A stretch of DNA of 64,000 nt from Sphaerimonospora sp050942215 (GCF_050942215.1 NZ_CP192056.1:1984001-2048000), one strand, 5' to 3'. Shown: positions 53,250 to 61,748, numbered from the stretch's first letter. Program-made: numbers and translations. Notes: generated by a model not told the origin, from the letters alone.

Positions 53250-53263
53250 TGTTAACGTTAACA
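53250..53263. promoter_or_regulatory. LacI-type operator TGTTAACGTTAACA
   Basis: A perfect 14-bp palindrome with a central CG, the usual form of LacI/GalR-family operators. It is unlike the CGAAA-type sites, so a different repressor, not encoded here, may act on the esterase. It lies 159 bases upstream of the esterase start. Confidence 0.55.
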
Positions 53264-53441
53264 AGGTCGGCCGTCCCGTTCCCTTCTCCGCGGTGCTCGG
53301 ATGTGGTGGTTGGGCGGAGCAAATACGAGTACGGCGGGAGCCGTCAAGGTTCGGCCCACGGCGTCCGGGGGTCCCAGGGTTGCTGGGCTCGCTCATCTGG
53401 AGTTTTCCGGGTTCGCCACACCGATCAGGTATGTGTGACGG

Positions 53442-53452
53442 TGAAAGTTTCA
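53442..53452. promoter_or_regulatory. Palindrome TGAAAGTTTCA
   Basis: A perfect palindrome with the same GAAAGTTTC core as the CGAAAGTTTCG operators. It lies between the other two sites in the divergent region and may be a weaker site for the same regulator. Confidence 0.5.
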
Positions 53453-53554
53453 TGTCCGGTTCTGTCGTCGTGATCCCCCGTTCGTGCTGGGATGTTACCG
53501 AGGTCACGAGCGGACGTCGCCGACTGGTGCCGATAGAAACTCCGAAAAACTAAC

Positions 53555-53565
53555 CGAAAGTTTCG
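53555..53565. promoter_or_regulatory. CGAAAGTTTCG operator before the GH10-CBM13 xylanase
   Basis: Identical to the core of the site at 29351-29363, with 14 shared bases counting the left flank. It ends eight bases before the -35 TTGACA of the xylanase promoter. Confidence 0.7.
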
Positions 53566-53573
53566 CAAGGTTC

Positions 53574-53602
53574 TTGACATATTTCGGAGTCGTTTCCACA
53601 CT
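53574..53602 (+). promoter_or_regulatory. Predicted promoter of the GH10-CBM13 xylanase gene
   Basis: TTGACA (53574-53579), a perfect -35, and CACACT (53597-53602) with a 17-base spacer. The leader to ATG 53767 would be about 160 bases. Confidence 0.6.
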
Positions 53603-53766
53603 GAGTCCTCAGGACGGTCCCCCTGTCGGCCGGCGGTGCGCTGCAGGGGCGTTCCGTCTCACGACGCCTCAGATGTCGTGCGTTCCCGGTGACGGGGCGC
53701 GGCGTCGGTCGCGTGGCCGCCCACGCGCGTTCCCCCTTTCCGTGATTGAGTTATGGAGGCTCAGGC

Positions 53767-55278
53767 ATGGACGCAAATGCCTCAACCGCGCCCGAAACCC
53801 GGCGACCATCCGGTGCTCTGCGCCGGATTATCGCCACGGCCGCAGTGGGCTTGTTCGGCGCCACGGCTCTGGTGGCGGTGCAGACTCCCGCCGACGCCGC
53901 GGCGAGCACGCTGGCAGCGGCGGCCGCGCAGAGCGGGCGGTACTTCGGCACGGCCATCGCCGCCGGCAAGCTCGGTGACTCGACCTACACCACGATCGCG
54001 AACCGTGAGTTCAACATGATCACGGCCGAGAACGAGATGAAGATCGACGCCACCGAGCCCAACCGGGGGCAGTTCAACTTCACCCAGGCCGACCGGATCT
54101 ACAACTGGGCCGTGCAGAACGGCAAGCAGGTCCGCGGCCACACCCTGGCCTGGCACTCCCAGCAGCCGGGCTGGATGCAGTCGCTGTCGGGCGGCTCGCT
54201 GCGCCAGGCCATGATCGACCACATCAACGGCGTCATGGCCCACTACAAGGGCAAGATCCCCTACTGGGACGTCGTCAACGAGGCCTACGAGGACGGCAAC
54301 TCCGGCGCCCGGCGCAACTCCAACCTCCAGCAGACCGGCAACGACTGGATCGAGGTCGCCTTCCGCACCGCGCGGTCCGCCGACCCGGCCGCCAAGCTGT
54401 GCTACAACGACTACAACATCGACAACTGGACCTGGGCCAAGACGCAGGGCGTCTACAACATGGTCCGCGACTTCAAGCAGCGCGGCGTGCCGATCGACTG
54501 CGTCGGGTTCCAGGGTCACTTCAACAACCAAAGCGCCTACAACCCCAACTTCCGCACCACGCTGCAGAGCTTCGCCGCCCTGGGCGTGGACGTGGCGATC
54601 ACCGAGCTGGACGTCGAGGGCGCCTCGGCGACCACCTACGCCAACATCGTCAACGACTGCCTGGCGGTCTCCCGCTGCGTCGGCATCACCGTGTGGGGCG
54701 TCCGCGACAGCGACTCCTGGCGCTCTAACCAGAACCCGCTGCTGTTCGACGGCAACGGCAACAAGAAGGCCGCCTACACCTCGGTGCTGAACGCGCTCAA
54801 CGCCGCCAGCCCCAACCCCAACCCGACTCCGACCCCGACTCCGACTCCCACGCCGAACCCGACTCCGACCGTCACCCCGCCGCCTGGTGGTGGAGGTTCC
54901 GGGACGATCAGGGGCGCCGGCTCCGGGCGCTGTGTGGACGTGCCGAACTACAGCACCGCCGACGGCACCCAGCTGCAGCTGTGGGACTGCCACGGCGGCA
55001 CCAACCAGCAGTGGACCTCCACCTCCTCGGGCGAGCTCCGGGTCTACGGCAACAAGTGCCTGGACGCGGGCGGCACCGGTGACGGCGCCGTGGTCCAGAT
55101 CTACAGCTGCTGGGGCGGCGACAACCAGAAGTGGCGCGTCAACTCCGACGGCACCATCGTCGGCGTTCAGTCCGGCAAGTGCCTGGACGCGACCGGCAAC
55201 GGCACCGGCAACGGCACCAAGCTCCAGATCTACAGCTGCTGGGGCGGTAGCAACCAGAAGTGGACCCTGACCAGCTGA
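53767..55278 (+). CDS. Secreted GH10 endo-1,4-beta-xylanase with CBM13
   Basis: A 503-residue extracellular enzyme. A signal peptide (about 1-45, ending ADA-A) precedes the GH10 barrel (47-345), with Glu172 in WDVVNEAYE (acid/base) and Glu280 in ITELDVEG (nucleophile). A Pro-Thr linker (346-378) leads to a CBM13 beta-trefoil. The build is that of the well-known Streptomyces FXYN/XlnA-type xylanases. GGAGG (53755-53759) is seven bases before ATG 53767. It complements the larger GH10 enzyme at 30993 and the esterase encoded opposite. Confidence 0.96.
   Translation: MDANASTAPETRRPSGALRRIIATAAVGLFGATALVAVQTPADAAASTLAAAAAQSGRYFGTAIAAGKLGDSTYTTIANREFNMITAENEMKIDATEPNRGQFNFTQADRIYNWAVQNGKQVRGHTLAWHSQQPGWMQSLSGGSLRQAMIDHINGVMAHYKGKIPYWDVVNEAYEDGNSGARRNSNLQQTGNDWIEVAFRTARSADPAAKLCYNDYNIDNWTWAKTQGVYNMVRDFKQRGVPIDCVGFQGHFNNQSAYNPNFRTTLQSFAALGVDVAITELDVEGASATTYANIVNDCLAVSRCVGITVWGVRDSDSWRSNQNPLLFDGNGNKKAAYTSVLNALNAASPNPNPTPTPTPTPTPNPTPTVTPPPGGGGSGTIRGAGSGRCVDVPNYSTADGTQLQLWDCHGGTNQQWTSTSSGELRVYGNKCLDAGGTGDGAVVQIYSCWGGDNQKWRVNSDGTIVGVQSGKCLDATGNGTGNGTKLQIYSCWGGSNQKWTLTS
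54928..55275. repeat. CBM13-coding inverted repeat, right arm
   Basis: The partner of 51670-52017. The arms are about 2.9 kb apart and inverted, so recombination between them could flip the esterase-xylanase promoter segment. Confidence 0.9.
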
Positions 55279-55289
55279 TTCCCCCCGAT

Positions 55290-55321
55290 CGCCTCCGGTT
55301 CGGCGTACCGCACCGGAGGCG
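55290..55321 (+). terminator. Stem-loop after the xylanase gene
   Basis: A perfect 10-bp stem, CGCCTCCGGT with ACCGGAGGCG, around a 12-base loop, 11 bases after the xylanase stop. Confidence 0.75.
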
Positions 55322-55347
55322 GTCACCCAGGCGGCTCAGAGCATGAG

Positions 55348-55376
55348 ACCACGCCGCGGCCGAGCCGCGGCGTGGT
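55348..55376. terminator. Strong 13-bp stem-loop
   Basis: ACCACGCCGCGGC pairs with GCCGCGGCGTGGT over a CGA loop. On the minus strand it lies ten bases past the stop of the epimerase remnant; on the plus strand it backs up the xylanase terminator. It was probably the terminator of the lost gene. Confidence 0.8.
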
Positions 55377-55386
55377 CCGTTTGGGA

Positions 55387-55536
55387 TCACGCGCTCCATT
55401 CCGTCAGGATGCGGGCCTCCTTGCCGGGATCGATGCCATGGCGCAGTGTCCGTGCCCCGAAGCTGCGCCGTTCCTCCGGGACGTCCCTCAGCCACTCCCA
55501 CGTGTCGTGTACGGTCTCCGACAGCGGGCGGTCGGT
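55387..55536 (-). pseudogene. Remnant of an NAD-dependent epimerase/reductase (C-terminal 49 codons)
   Basis: An open stretch ends with TGA and encodes RPLSETVHDTWEWLRDVPEE and later HGIDPGKEARILTEWSA. This is the usual C-terminus of actinobacterial NAD-dependent epimerase-like reductases (RPLxETVxDTWxWL ... GIDPxKEAxIL). There is no start codon; a stop lies just upstream and the Rossmann part is absent. The rest of this 313-base gap has only the two stem-loops. It is most likely a decayed gene left by a deletion, perhaps when the xylan island or SulP gene arrived. Confidence 0.7.
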
Positions 55537-55591
55537 TCATGTCCCGTGTCAGCGTGGTTCACCGCCGGCGGGTCTCCCGTGGGCGAACTCG

Positions 55592-57127
55592 TCAGCCCTC
55601 CTCGGCCAACCGAGGATCCCAGCGCGGCGGAACCCTGGCCCGTGCCAGACGGGCTCCGCTCACGGCGGCCAGGTACCACTCGTCGTGCAACTCGTCGACG
55701 TGCACCAGGCCACCGCCGCGTTCATGCTCGAGGCGCCAGGTGTGCAGTGCCTCGAAAGCGGCGTTGTCCATGAAGTCGAGGTTCAGATCCAGATCGACCG
55801 AGGCCTCGGCCGGGATGGCCGCCAGGGCCGATGTCAGGCGGGGCACGCCGAGAAACGTCAGCGATCCCCGGATGCTCACCCGCCAGACTCCGTCCGCCTG
55901 CCGTACGTCCACGGAGACCCAGGCCAGGCGGCGCAGCGCGAGTAGCGCGGCCAGCCCGAGGCCGATCGCGACGCCCTCGGCCAGACCGATCAGCACGACG
56001 CCGCCCATGGTCACGAGATAGACCGACACCTCGCGGTGGCCGCGCAGGTTGCGTACATGGCCGAGGTTCACCATCTGCACTCCGATGAACACCAGCAGCG
56101 CCGCCAGGGCGGCCATCGGGATCAGCTCCAGCAGCCACGCGAACGCGACGGTGAACAGCAGCACCCACACCCCGTGCAGCACGGTCGACCAGCGGCTGCG
56201 CGCGCCCGCCCGGGCGTTGGTGGTGGTCCGCACGACCACCCCCGACAGTGGAAGGCCCCCCAGTGCGCCCGAGACGACGTTGGCGACGCCCTGGGCGGTG
56301 AGTTCCCTGTCGAGATCGGCGCGCGGGCCATCGTGGAGCCGGTTGGAGGCGACGCAGGTCAGCAGCGACTCCACTCCGGCGAGGAGGGCCACGAGCAGTA
56401 CGGCGCCGGCGATGCCGTGCCAGTCGCCTTCCGGAAGCAGCGGCCCCTGGATCGAGGAGAAGCCGTCGCCCACGTCGACCCGGGCCAGATCCAGGCGGAG
56501 CAGCGCCGCGGCGGCGGTGGCGATGATCAGGGCGGCGAGCGGCGCGGGAATCGCCCTGAGCCGCGGCGACCGGACCCAGCCGATCAGGACGCCGATCGTC
56601 ACGAGACCGATCACGACGGCGGCACTGTGGTTGTGCACGATCTGCTCGGGCAGCTCCAAGATGTTCTCCAGGGCGGAACGCTGCGGGGTGCCCCCGAGCA
56701 CGATGTGGAGTTGCGAGAGCGCGATCACCACGCCGACCCCGGCGAGCATGCCGTGAACGACAGCGGGGGAGACCGCGAGGGCCGCCCTGGCCACCCGGAG
56801 GGCGCCCAGCAGCACCTGAACCAGACCGGCCAGCACGGTGATCGCGCAGGTGGCGCGCCAGCCGTAGGTGTGCACCAGGTCTACGACGACCAGGGAGAGA
56901 CCGGCGGCTGGGCCGCTGACCTGGACGGCGGACCCGCCCAGCGCCCCGGCGACCACACCGCCGACGACGGCGGCGACCAGCCCGGCCGCCAGAGGCGCCC
57001 CGGATGCCACCGCGATCCCCAGCGAAAGCGGCACCGCCACCAGTAAGACCACCAGCGAGGCGGGCACGTCATGTCGGAGTATTGCGGCGATGTTCCGGTT
57101 TGTAATCACATGGCTACCGTGGGTCAT
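55592..57127 (-). CDS. SulP family inorganic anion transporter
   Basis: A 511-residue inner-membrane transporter with about 11-12 helices. The N-terminal DVPASLVVLLVAVPLSLGIA and the SALVQVSGPAAGLSLVV-like region (VQVSGPAAGLSLVVV) are hallmarks of SulP. NVVSGALGGLPLSGVVVR is another family block. A shortened STAS-like domain ends the protein (about 400-490). SulP proteins carry sulfate, bicarbonate or other anions; no carbonic anhydrase is beside it, so the ion is unclear. The start overlaps a GGGTCAT-GTG-ATGACCC palindrome. Confidence 0.93.
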   Translation of the reverse strand: MTHGSHVITNRNIAAILRHDVPASLVVLLVAVPLSLGIAVASGAPLAAGLVAAVVGGVVAGALGGSAVQVSGPAAGLSLVVVDLVHTYGWRATCAITVLAGLVQVLLGALRVARAALAVSPAVVHGMLAGVGVVIALSQLHIVLGGTPQRSALENILELPEQIVHNHSAAVVIGLVTIGVLIGWVRSPRLRAIPAPLAALIIATAAAALLRLDLARVDVGDGFSSIQGPLLPEGDWHGIAGAVLLVALLAGVESLLTCVASNRLHDGPRADLDRELTAQGVANVVSGALGGLPLSGVVVRTTTNARAGARSRWSTVLHGVWVLLFTVAFAWLLELIPMAALAALLVFIGVQMVNLGHVRNLRGHREVSVYLVTMGGVVLIGLAEGVAIGLGLAALLALRRLAWVSVDVRQADGVWRVSIRGSLTFLGVPRLTSALAAIPAEASVDLDLNLDFMDNAAFEALHTWRLEHERGGGLVHVDELHDEWYLAAVSGARLARARVPPRWDPRLAEEG

Positions 57128-57137
57128 GTGATGACCC
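57121..57137. promoter_or_regulatory. Palindrome GGGTCAT-GTG-ATGACCC over the SulP start codon
   Basis: Seven-base arms around GTG. The left arm holds the start codon (57125-57127). It could be an operator or an RNA hairpin that hides the start. Confidence 0.5.
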
Positions 57138-57181
57138 TACGGTGTCGATCACCCGGCCTTCAGTCAGCCGACGTCAAAGAA

Positions 57182-58873
57182 TCAGCGGTAATAGTCCGGG
57201 TAGTCGGTCTCCGGCTCGTTCCGGTGGCTGCCGCGGTGCGCGGTGGTGGGCTTCGGCGCATCGCCGTACAGCTCGTCGTAGGCGGGGTCCCCGCCGGTGT
57301 TCTGCTCCTGCCAGGACGGCGTCGCCGCTTGCCCTGTGCCGTACCCGCCCCGCTGGTCGTGGCCGTAGTAGCTCTGCCCGGAGGGGACGTCGTACCCGGC
57401 CGACTCGTACGGCGAGGCCGCCGCGGGGGGACCGGTCACGGTGTCCGACTCGTCTATCGACGCCCAGCCCGCGCTCACCTCGTACGACGCGGACGCCGGC
57501 GGCTGCGCCGAGCCGTACGCCGTGCCGTCGCCTGCAGGCGTGGCGGCCGGGTAGCCGTCATAGGCCGGGGGAGCCGCCGGCGGCTGCATCCCGGTCTGGG
57601 GCATCTGATAGGTCTCGACCGCCGGCCAGGACGAGGAGACGGCGCGTGGGGGCTCCGGGTCGTCGAGCACGTCGCGGACGCTCGGCCAGCCCGGCGACGT
57701 GGTGGTCCCCGGAGCGGGGGCGACCTCGGGGGTCACCGGGGCCACGGGGGTCACCGGGTAGGACGGGCCGGTGTCGGCCGGAGAGAACGGACCGGTCGCG
57801 TTGCGGGACAGGTCATAGGCGTCGCCGTGGGAGGCGTCGTACGCGGGCGGCTCGTACGCCGGCGGCCACGGCGATGCCGATCCGGTGCCCGGGGCGGCGG
57901 GGGAGGGCGTGGCCTCGAACGGGCCGGTCCCGAGCGGGGCCTCGAAGGAACCGGCGGTGAACGCTCCCGTCGTCGGCATCGGCGCGGATGGACCGGTGAT
58001 GGGAGCGGAGGGGCCGGTGATCGGGGCGGACGGTGTCTCGAAGGAGCCGCTCGCGCTCGCCTGACCCGTCTCGGCGGCCGCTGCGGCGGAGGAGCGCCGT
58101 CCACCGGAGCGAGCGGACCGGGACCCGGAACGCGAGGACCGGCCGCGGGACGGGCCGGTGCCCAGCACGTCCGGTGTCGGCGCGGAGAACGTCACGGTCT
58201 TCTGCTCGGCGAGCGCCGAGGCGGAAACGGCCGGGGAGGAGGTGGCGGGGGTCTGCTTGGCCCTGCTCCTGGAGGAGCCGGTCGTGGGCCGGGATGTCTC
58301 CACCAGGTCGGCGAGCCCGGCGGGGACCGGACGCTGCGGCAGCGGGACCTGGGCGGTCGCGGCGTTGGGATCGGCGACAGGGGAGGCGGCTGCCGCAGCC
58401 TCGGCGTCGGTGGGCTGCTCGACCGGACGCGGGGTGGCCATCCGGGCGGCGATGCTCCCACCGAAGCCGCCATCGTCGGCACGTACGCGAGACCAGTAGT
58501 CGTCGTCGTAGTCGTCGTGCTCGCCCCACTCGTCGACGCCGCGCCTGCCGCGCGCTCCGGAGGCGGGGGCGGACTGTTTGCCGCCGCGTTCCGCGGCACG
58601 CGCCTGCCGGCCGCCGTGCTGACGGGCGGATCCGGGACGCTGCGGCTTGGATCGCTCGGCAGGCTCCTCGAAGGCGTCGAAACCCGCGGGGAAGCTCTCG
58701 AAGAACGTCTCCTCGGCGGGCCGCCGAGGCTTGGGGCCCTTGTTCTCGGCCATCGCCTTGATGCGCTCGGCGGACAGAGCGCTCTCCCTGCGATTCATCG
58801 ACCGCATGCCCAGCGCCACAACCATCAGCACCAGGAGCACGACGGCGACAAGGCCCGAAATGACCCCTATCAT
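57182..58873 (-). CDS. Membrane-anchored, largely disordered Pro/Ser/Ala-rich protein
   Basis: A 563-residue protein. One N-terminal helix (about 2-24, ISGLVAVVLLVLMVVALGM) is followed by a basic-acidic region and a long low-complexity tail rich in Pro, Ala, Ser, Thr, Gly and Tyr. SAPITGP occurs in tandem, and the C-terminal third has many YxxxxY spaced tyrosines (ending ETDYPDYYR). It has no known domain. Phosphorylation by a Ser/Thr kinase is plausible but only inferred. It precedes the SulP gene by 54 bases on the same strand. Confidence 0.8.
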   Translation of the reverse strand: MIGVISGLVAVVLLVLMVVALGMRSMNRRESALSAERIKAMAENKGPKPRRPAEETFFESFPAGFDAFEEPAERSKPQRPGSARQHGGRQARAAERGGKQSAPASGARGRRGVDEWGEHDDYDDDYWSRVRADDGGFGGSIAARMATPRPVEQPTDAEAAAAASPVADPNAATAQVPLPQRPVPAGLADLVETSRPTTGSSRSRAKQTPATSSPAVSASALAEQKTVTFSAPTPDVLGTGPSRGRSSRSGSRSARSGGRRSSAAAAAETGQASASGSFETPSAPITGPSAPITGPSAPMPTTGAFTAGSFEAPLGTGPFEATPSPAAPGTGSASPWPPAYEPPAYDASHGDAYDLSRNATGPFSPADTGPSYPVTPVAPVTPEVAPAPGTTTSPGWPSVRDVLDDPEPPRAVSSSWPAVETYQMPQTGMQPPAAPPAYDGYPAATPAGDGTAYGSAQPPASASYEVSAGWASIDESDTVTGPPAAASPYESAGYDVPSGQSYYGHDQRGGYGTGQAATPSWQEQNTGGDPAYDELYGDAPKPTTAHRGSHRNEPETDYPDYYR

Positions 58874-59056
58874 CGCACCACCCTTAAGGCCATGGCCTTC
58901 CAGCGGCGCCGGTGAGATCGCGCGGCCATCGACGCGACCTGCCCCCTTAGATCACCTGCGCTCAGCAATTGGAACCGATTCTGCTCGACCACGATGACCG
59001 TTGTCACACCCTACGTGAAGATTCGTATAGCACGACTACCTCCGGTGTTCAGCAGG

Positions 59057-59602
59057 TCACTCGATGGTGGCCGCCGTGAGGCGGCCCCGAGCGATCGTGT
59101 GATCGGCGATGTTCTCCAGGGTCTCCGAGAGGGGGGCACCCTGTTGGAGATCGAGGTCTGAGCTGAGGGCGTAGACAGTGAAACGGTAGCTGCCATCGGC
59201 CTCGCATGGAGGCGTATAGCCCACTTTTCCACTCGTCGTCTGGCCCTGCTTCGCACCCCTGGGGACGTCGTTCTCGCCGAGTTCGGTGGTGTTCGGATCG
59301 ATGTTGAACACCACCCAGTGCACCTCCGCGCCGGTGCGGGGGTTGCTGTCGTCCACCACCAGGGCGACCGACTTGGCCCCTGCCGTACCTGACCAGCGGA
59401 GTGGTGGATTGCCCTGTCCTCCCTTGCACGAGTAGTCCAGCGGCAGTGGGGCGCCGTCGCGGAACCGCGGGCTCGACACACTGATCAGATCGAGGTTCCT
59501 GGGCGTTCCGCCGCCCAGGATCCCGCAGCCCGAAGCGAGCACGGCCATCGCCGTCGTGACGACGGTAACTCGCGTGACCGCTGATGTTCTCGGCGACCCC
59601 AT
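59057..59602 (-). CDS. YbhB/YbcL-type Raf-kinase-inhibitor-like lipoprotein
   Basis: A 181-residue exported lipoprotein. The signal ends with lipobox LASGC (Cys26). The PEBP-type fold covers 38-181 with LPLDYSCKGGQGNPPLRW, VLVVDDSNPRTGAEVHWVVFNI-like residues (VDDSNP, HWVVFNI) and YTPPCEADGSYRFTVYAL. Phospho-ligand binding is typical of the family; the bacterial role is not known. ATG 59602 gives the normal lipoprotein leader. Confidence 0.94.
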   Translation of the reverse strand: MGSPRTSAVTRVTVVTTAMAVLASGCGILGGGTPRNLDLISVSSPRFRDGAPLPLDYSCKGGQGNPPLRWSGTAGAKSVALVVDDSNPRTGAEVHWVVFNIDPNTTELGENDVPRGAKQGQTTSGKVGYTPPCEADGSYRFTVYALSSDLDLQQGAPLSETLENIADHTIARGRLTAATIE

Positions 59603-59908
59603 GCCCGTTGATGCTACGCGGAATATGCGGGTGCACCGACCGGATGCGCCACAATCGAGGCGTGAGGGGGGCGGAGGCGGATGCGAGCGTGGGCTCCGTC
59701 CCTGCGTTGATCAGCGACGATCCCGTCGCGGGCGGCCTGCCGGGCTACCGGCCGGGCACCGGTTGAGGCCGGCACGGATCGGCCGCGCCCTGGGCCGGAG
59801 CGGCTCCCGGGCCGTCCGGGAAGGCTCTCCGGGCCGTACGAGCGCGGCCGGGTCATCTCGGTCGACGAGACCGTCGCCGAGGTCCGTCGTGTCGAAGTGA
59901 TCGTCGTA
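59603..59908. other. 306-bp gap with no recognised gene
   Basis: A plus-strand reading frame from GTG 59662 to TGA 59766 gives a 34-residue peptide (ends GGLPGYRPGTG), and another frame reads on to about 59900 with ERGRVISVDETVAEVRR. They resemble coding DNA in composition, but neither matches a family I know. A decayed gene is possible. The divergent promoters of the lipoprotein must lie here. Confidence 0.4.
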
Positions 59909-60745
59909 TCAGGAGTGATTGCGGAAGGCGCGGATCGACAGCGGTGCGAACACGATCGCGATCCCCGCGGCCCACAGCAGTGAGGCGGTCGCGCTTGAGG
60001 CGACCGGGCCGCCGCCGAGCAGCCCGCGGACCGCGTCGGCGAGGTGGGTGACCGGGTTGATCTCCACCCATCGCTGCAGCCACTCGGGCATCGTCTGCGT
60101 CGGCACGAACGCGTTGCTGGTGAAGGTGATCGGCATCATCAGCGAGAACGCCACGATCTGCACCTTCTCCACGCTGGACGCCCGAAGGCCGATGAGCACG
60201 GACAGCCACGACATGCCGAGAGCGAACGCCAGCAGCAGGGCCAGCGCGCCGACGACGCCGATCACCCCCGTCTGCACCCGGAATCCGAGGACCATCCCAA
60301 GACCGAGGAACAGCGCGAACGCCCACACCTGCTTCAGCGTGTCGGCCACGATCCGGCCGGCGAGGGGGGCGGAACGGGCGATCGGCAGGCTGCGCAGCCG
60401 GTCGAAGACGCCCTTGGTGACGTCGCTGTTCAGGCCGATCGCTGTCGTCAGGGTGGCGAACAGCATGTTCTGCACGACCAGGCCCGGCAGCGAGAACTGC
60501 AGATAGTCACCGGTCGAGCCCGCGATCGCCCCGCCGAACACATAGGTGAACAGCAGCAGGAACATGATCGGCTGGACGCTGAGGTCGAGCAGCTCCATCG
60601 GGTTGTGTTTGATCTGCACCAGGCTCCGCCAGGCCAGCGTCGCCGTATGACGCAGCGCGGCCATCGGGCCGAGCCGCATCGAAGCGACGAGCGGCACGGA
60701 GGCCGCCTCCGCCGTCGGGGGAGGGGTGGTGGTCGTCGCGGTCAT
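59909..60745 (-). CDS. ABC-2 type permease, DrrB-like
   Basis: A 278-residue permease with about six helices. NPMELLDLSVQPIMFLLLFTYVFGG and GVFDRLRSLPIARSAPLAGRI match daunorubicin-resistance DrrB proteins, as do FTSNAFVPTQTMPEWLQ and NPVTHLADAVRGLL; the key parts are SVQPIMFLLLF, DRLRSLPIARSAPL and NAFVPTQTMP. It pairs with the ATPase encoded 40 bases upstream to export hydrophobic drugs or lipids. ATG 60745 is preceded by GAGAAGAG. The substrate is unknown. Confidence 0.94.
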   Translation of the reverse strand: MTATTTTPPPTAEAASVPLVASMRLGPMAALRHTATLAWRSLVQIKHNPMELLDLSVQPIMFLLLFTYVFGGAIAGSTGDYLQFSLPGLVVQNMLFATLTTAIGLNSDVTKGVFDRLRSLPIARSAPLAGRIVADTLKQVWAFALFLGLGMVLGFRVQTGVIGVVGALALLLAFALGMSWLSVLIGLRASSVEKVQIVAFSLMMPITFTSNAFVPTQTMPEWLQRWVEINPVTHLADAVRGLLGGGPVASSATASLLWAAGIAIVFAPLSIRAFRNHS

Positions 60746-60785
60746 CTCTTCTCTCCGGTTCTGGCACGTCGTCCGACGCGGTCCA

Positions 60786-61748
60786 TCACGCCGCGACCTC
60801 CTCGGCCTCGGCCGCGTCCTCGGCGCGATGACCGGTGAGCGCGAGGAACACCTCGTCGAGGCTCGCCTTGCGCAGCGACAGCTCGGCCGCCACCACACCC
60901 AGGTCGTCGAGCCGGCGCACCACGGCGGCCACGACCGCGGGGTCGCGGACCGCGGCCGACACCTGGCCGCCGGACACCTCGGGAACCGCGCCGAGCACCT
61001 CCGCGACCACCTGCTCCACCAGGCCGAGACGTGCCGCCTCGGCGGGCCGTACCTCCAGGACCTGGGCCCCGGTGGTGGCCTTGAGCTCGTCGGGGGTGCC
61101 GCTCGCGATGACCCTGCCGTGATCGATGACCACGATGTCGTCGGCGAGCTGGTCGGCCTCCTCCAGATACTGCGTGGTGAGCAGCACGGTCACCCCGTCG
61201 TCCTGCAGACGTCGCACCACGCCCCAGAGGTCGGTGCGGCTGCGCGGGTCGAGCCCGGTCGTCGGCTCGTCAAGGAACAGCACCTGCGGGCGGCCCACCA
61301 GGCTCGCCGCGAGGTCGAGACGGCGGCGCATACCGCCCGAGTAGGTCTTCGCGGCCCGGCCGGCCGCCTCGGTCAGGGCGAAGCGTTCGAGCAGCTCGGC
61401 CGCGCGCCGCTTCGCGTCACGCCGCGGCAGGTCGAGCAGCCGGCCGATCATCACGAGGTTCTCCACGCCGGTCAGCGTCTCGTCGACCGCCGCGTACTGC
61501 CCCGTGAGGCCGATCAGCGACCGCACCTGGTGCGCCTGCCTGACCACGTCGAAGCCGCCGACCTGCGCCCTGCCCCCGTCCGGGCGCAGCAATGTCGCCA
61601 GGATCCGCACCGCGGTGGTCTTTCCCGCGCCGTTCGGCCCCAGGACGCCCAGCAGCCGCCCCCGCGGCACCTCCAGGTCGATCCCATCGAGGGCCCGTGT
61701 CTCGCCGTAGCGTTTGACCAGTCCCTCCGCCTGAATCGCGTATGTCAT
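60786..61748 (-). CDS. ABC ATPase, DrrA-like
   Basis: A 320-residue ATPase. Walker A GPNGAGKTT, Q-loop TGQYAAVDE, signature YSGGMRRRL, Walker B VLFLDEPTTGLDP and the switch TTQYLEEADQLAD are complete. The DrrA-type C-terminal extension ends in RKASLDEVFLALTGH. The switch has Gln where most ABC proteins have His, which is normal for DrrA. AAGGAG lies before ATG 61748. It forms an operon with the permease. Confidence 0.96.
   Translation of the reverse strand: MTYAIQAEGLVKRYGETRALDGIDLEVPRGRLLGVLGPNGAGKTTAVRILATLLRPDGGRAQVGGFDVVRQAHQVRSLIGLTGQYAAVDETLTGVENLVMIGRLLDLPRRDAKRRAAELLERFALTEAAGRAAKTYSGGMRRRLDLAASLVGRPQVLFLDEPTTGLDPRSRTDLWGVVRRLQDDGVTVLLTTQYLEEADQLADDIVVIDHGRVIASGTPDELKATTGAQVLEVRPAEAARLGLVEQVVAEVLGAVPEVSGGQVSAAVRDPAVVAAVVRRLDDLGVVAAELSLRKASLDEVFLALTGHRAEDAAEAEEVAA

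Larger units (their letters stand above)
53092..53766. promoter_or_regulatory. 675-bp divergent regulatory region of the esterase and xylanase genes
   Basis: No gene is seen here. From left to right it has TGTTAACGTTAACA (53250-53263), TGAAAGTTTCA (53442-53452), CGAAAGTTTCG (53555-53565) and a promoter toward the xylanase (53574-53602). The xylanase leader after the promoter is about 160 bases. The length suggests more than one regulator. A good -10 toward the esterase was not found. Confidence 0.6.
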
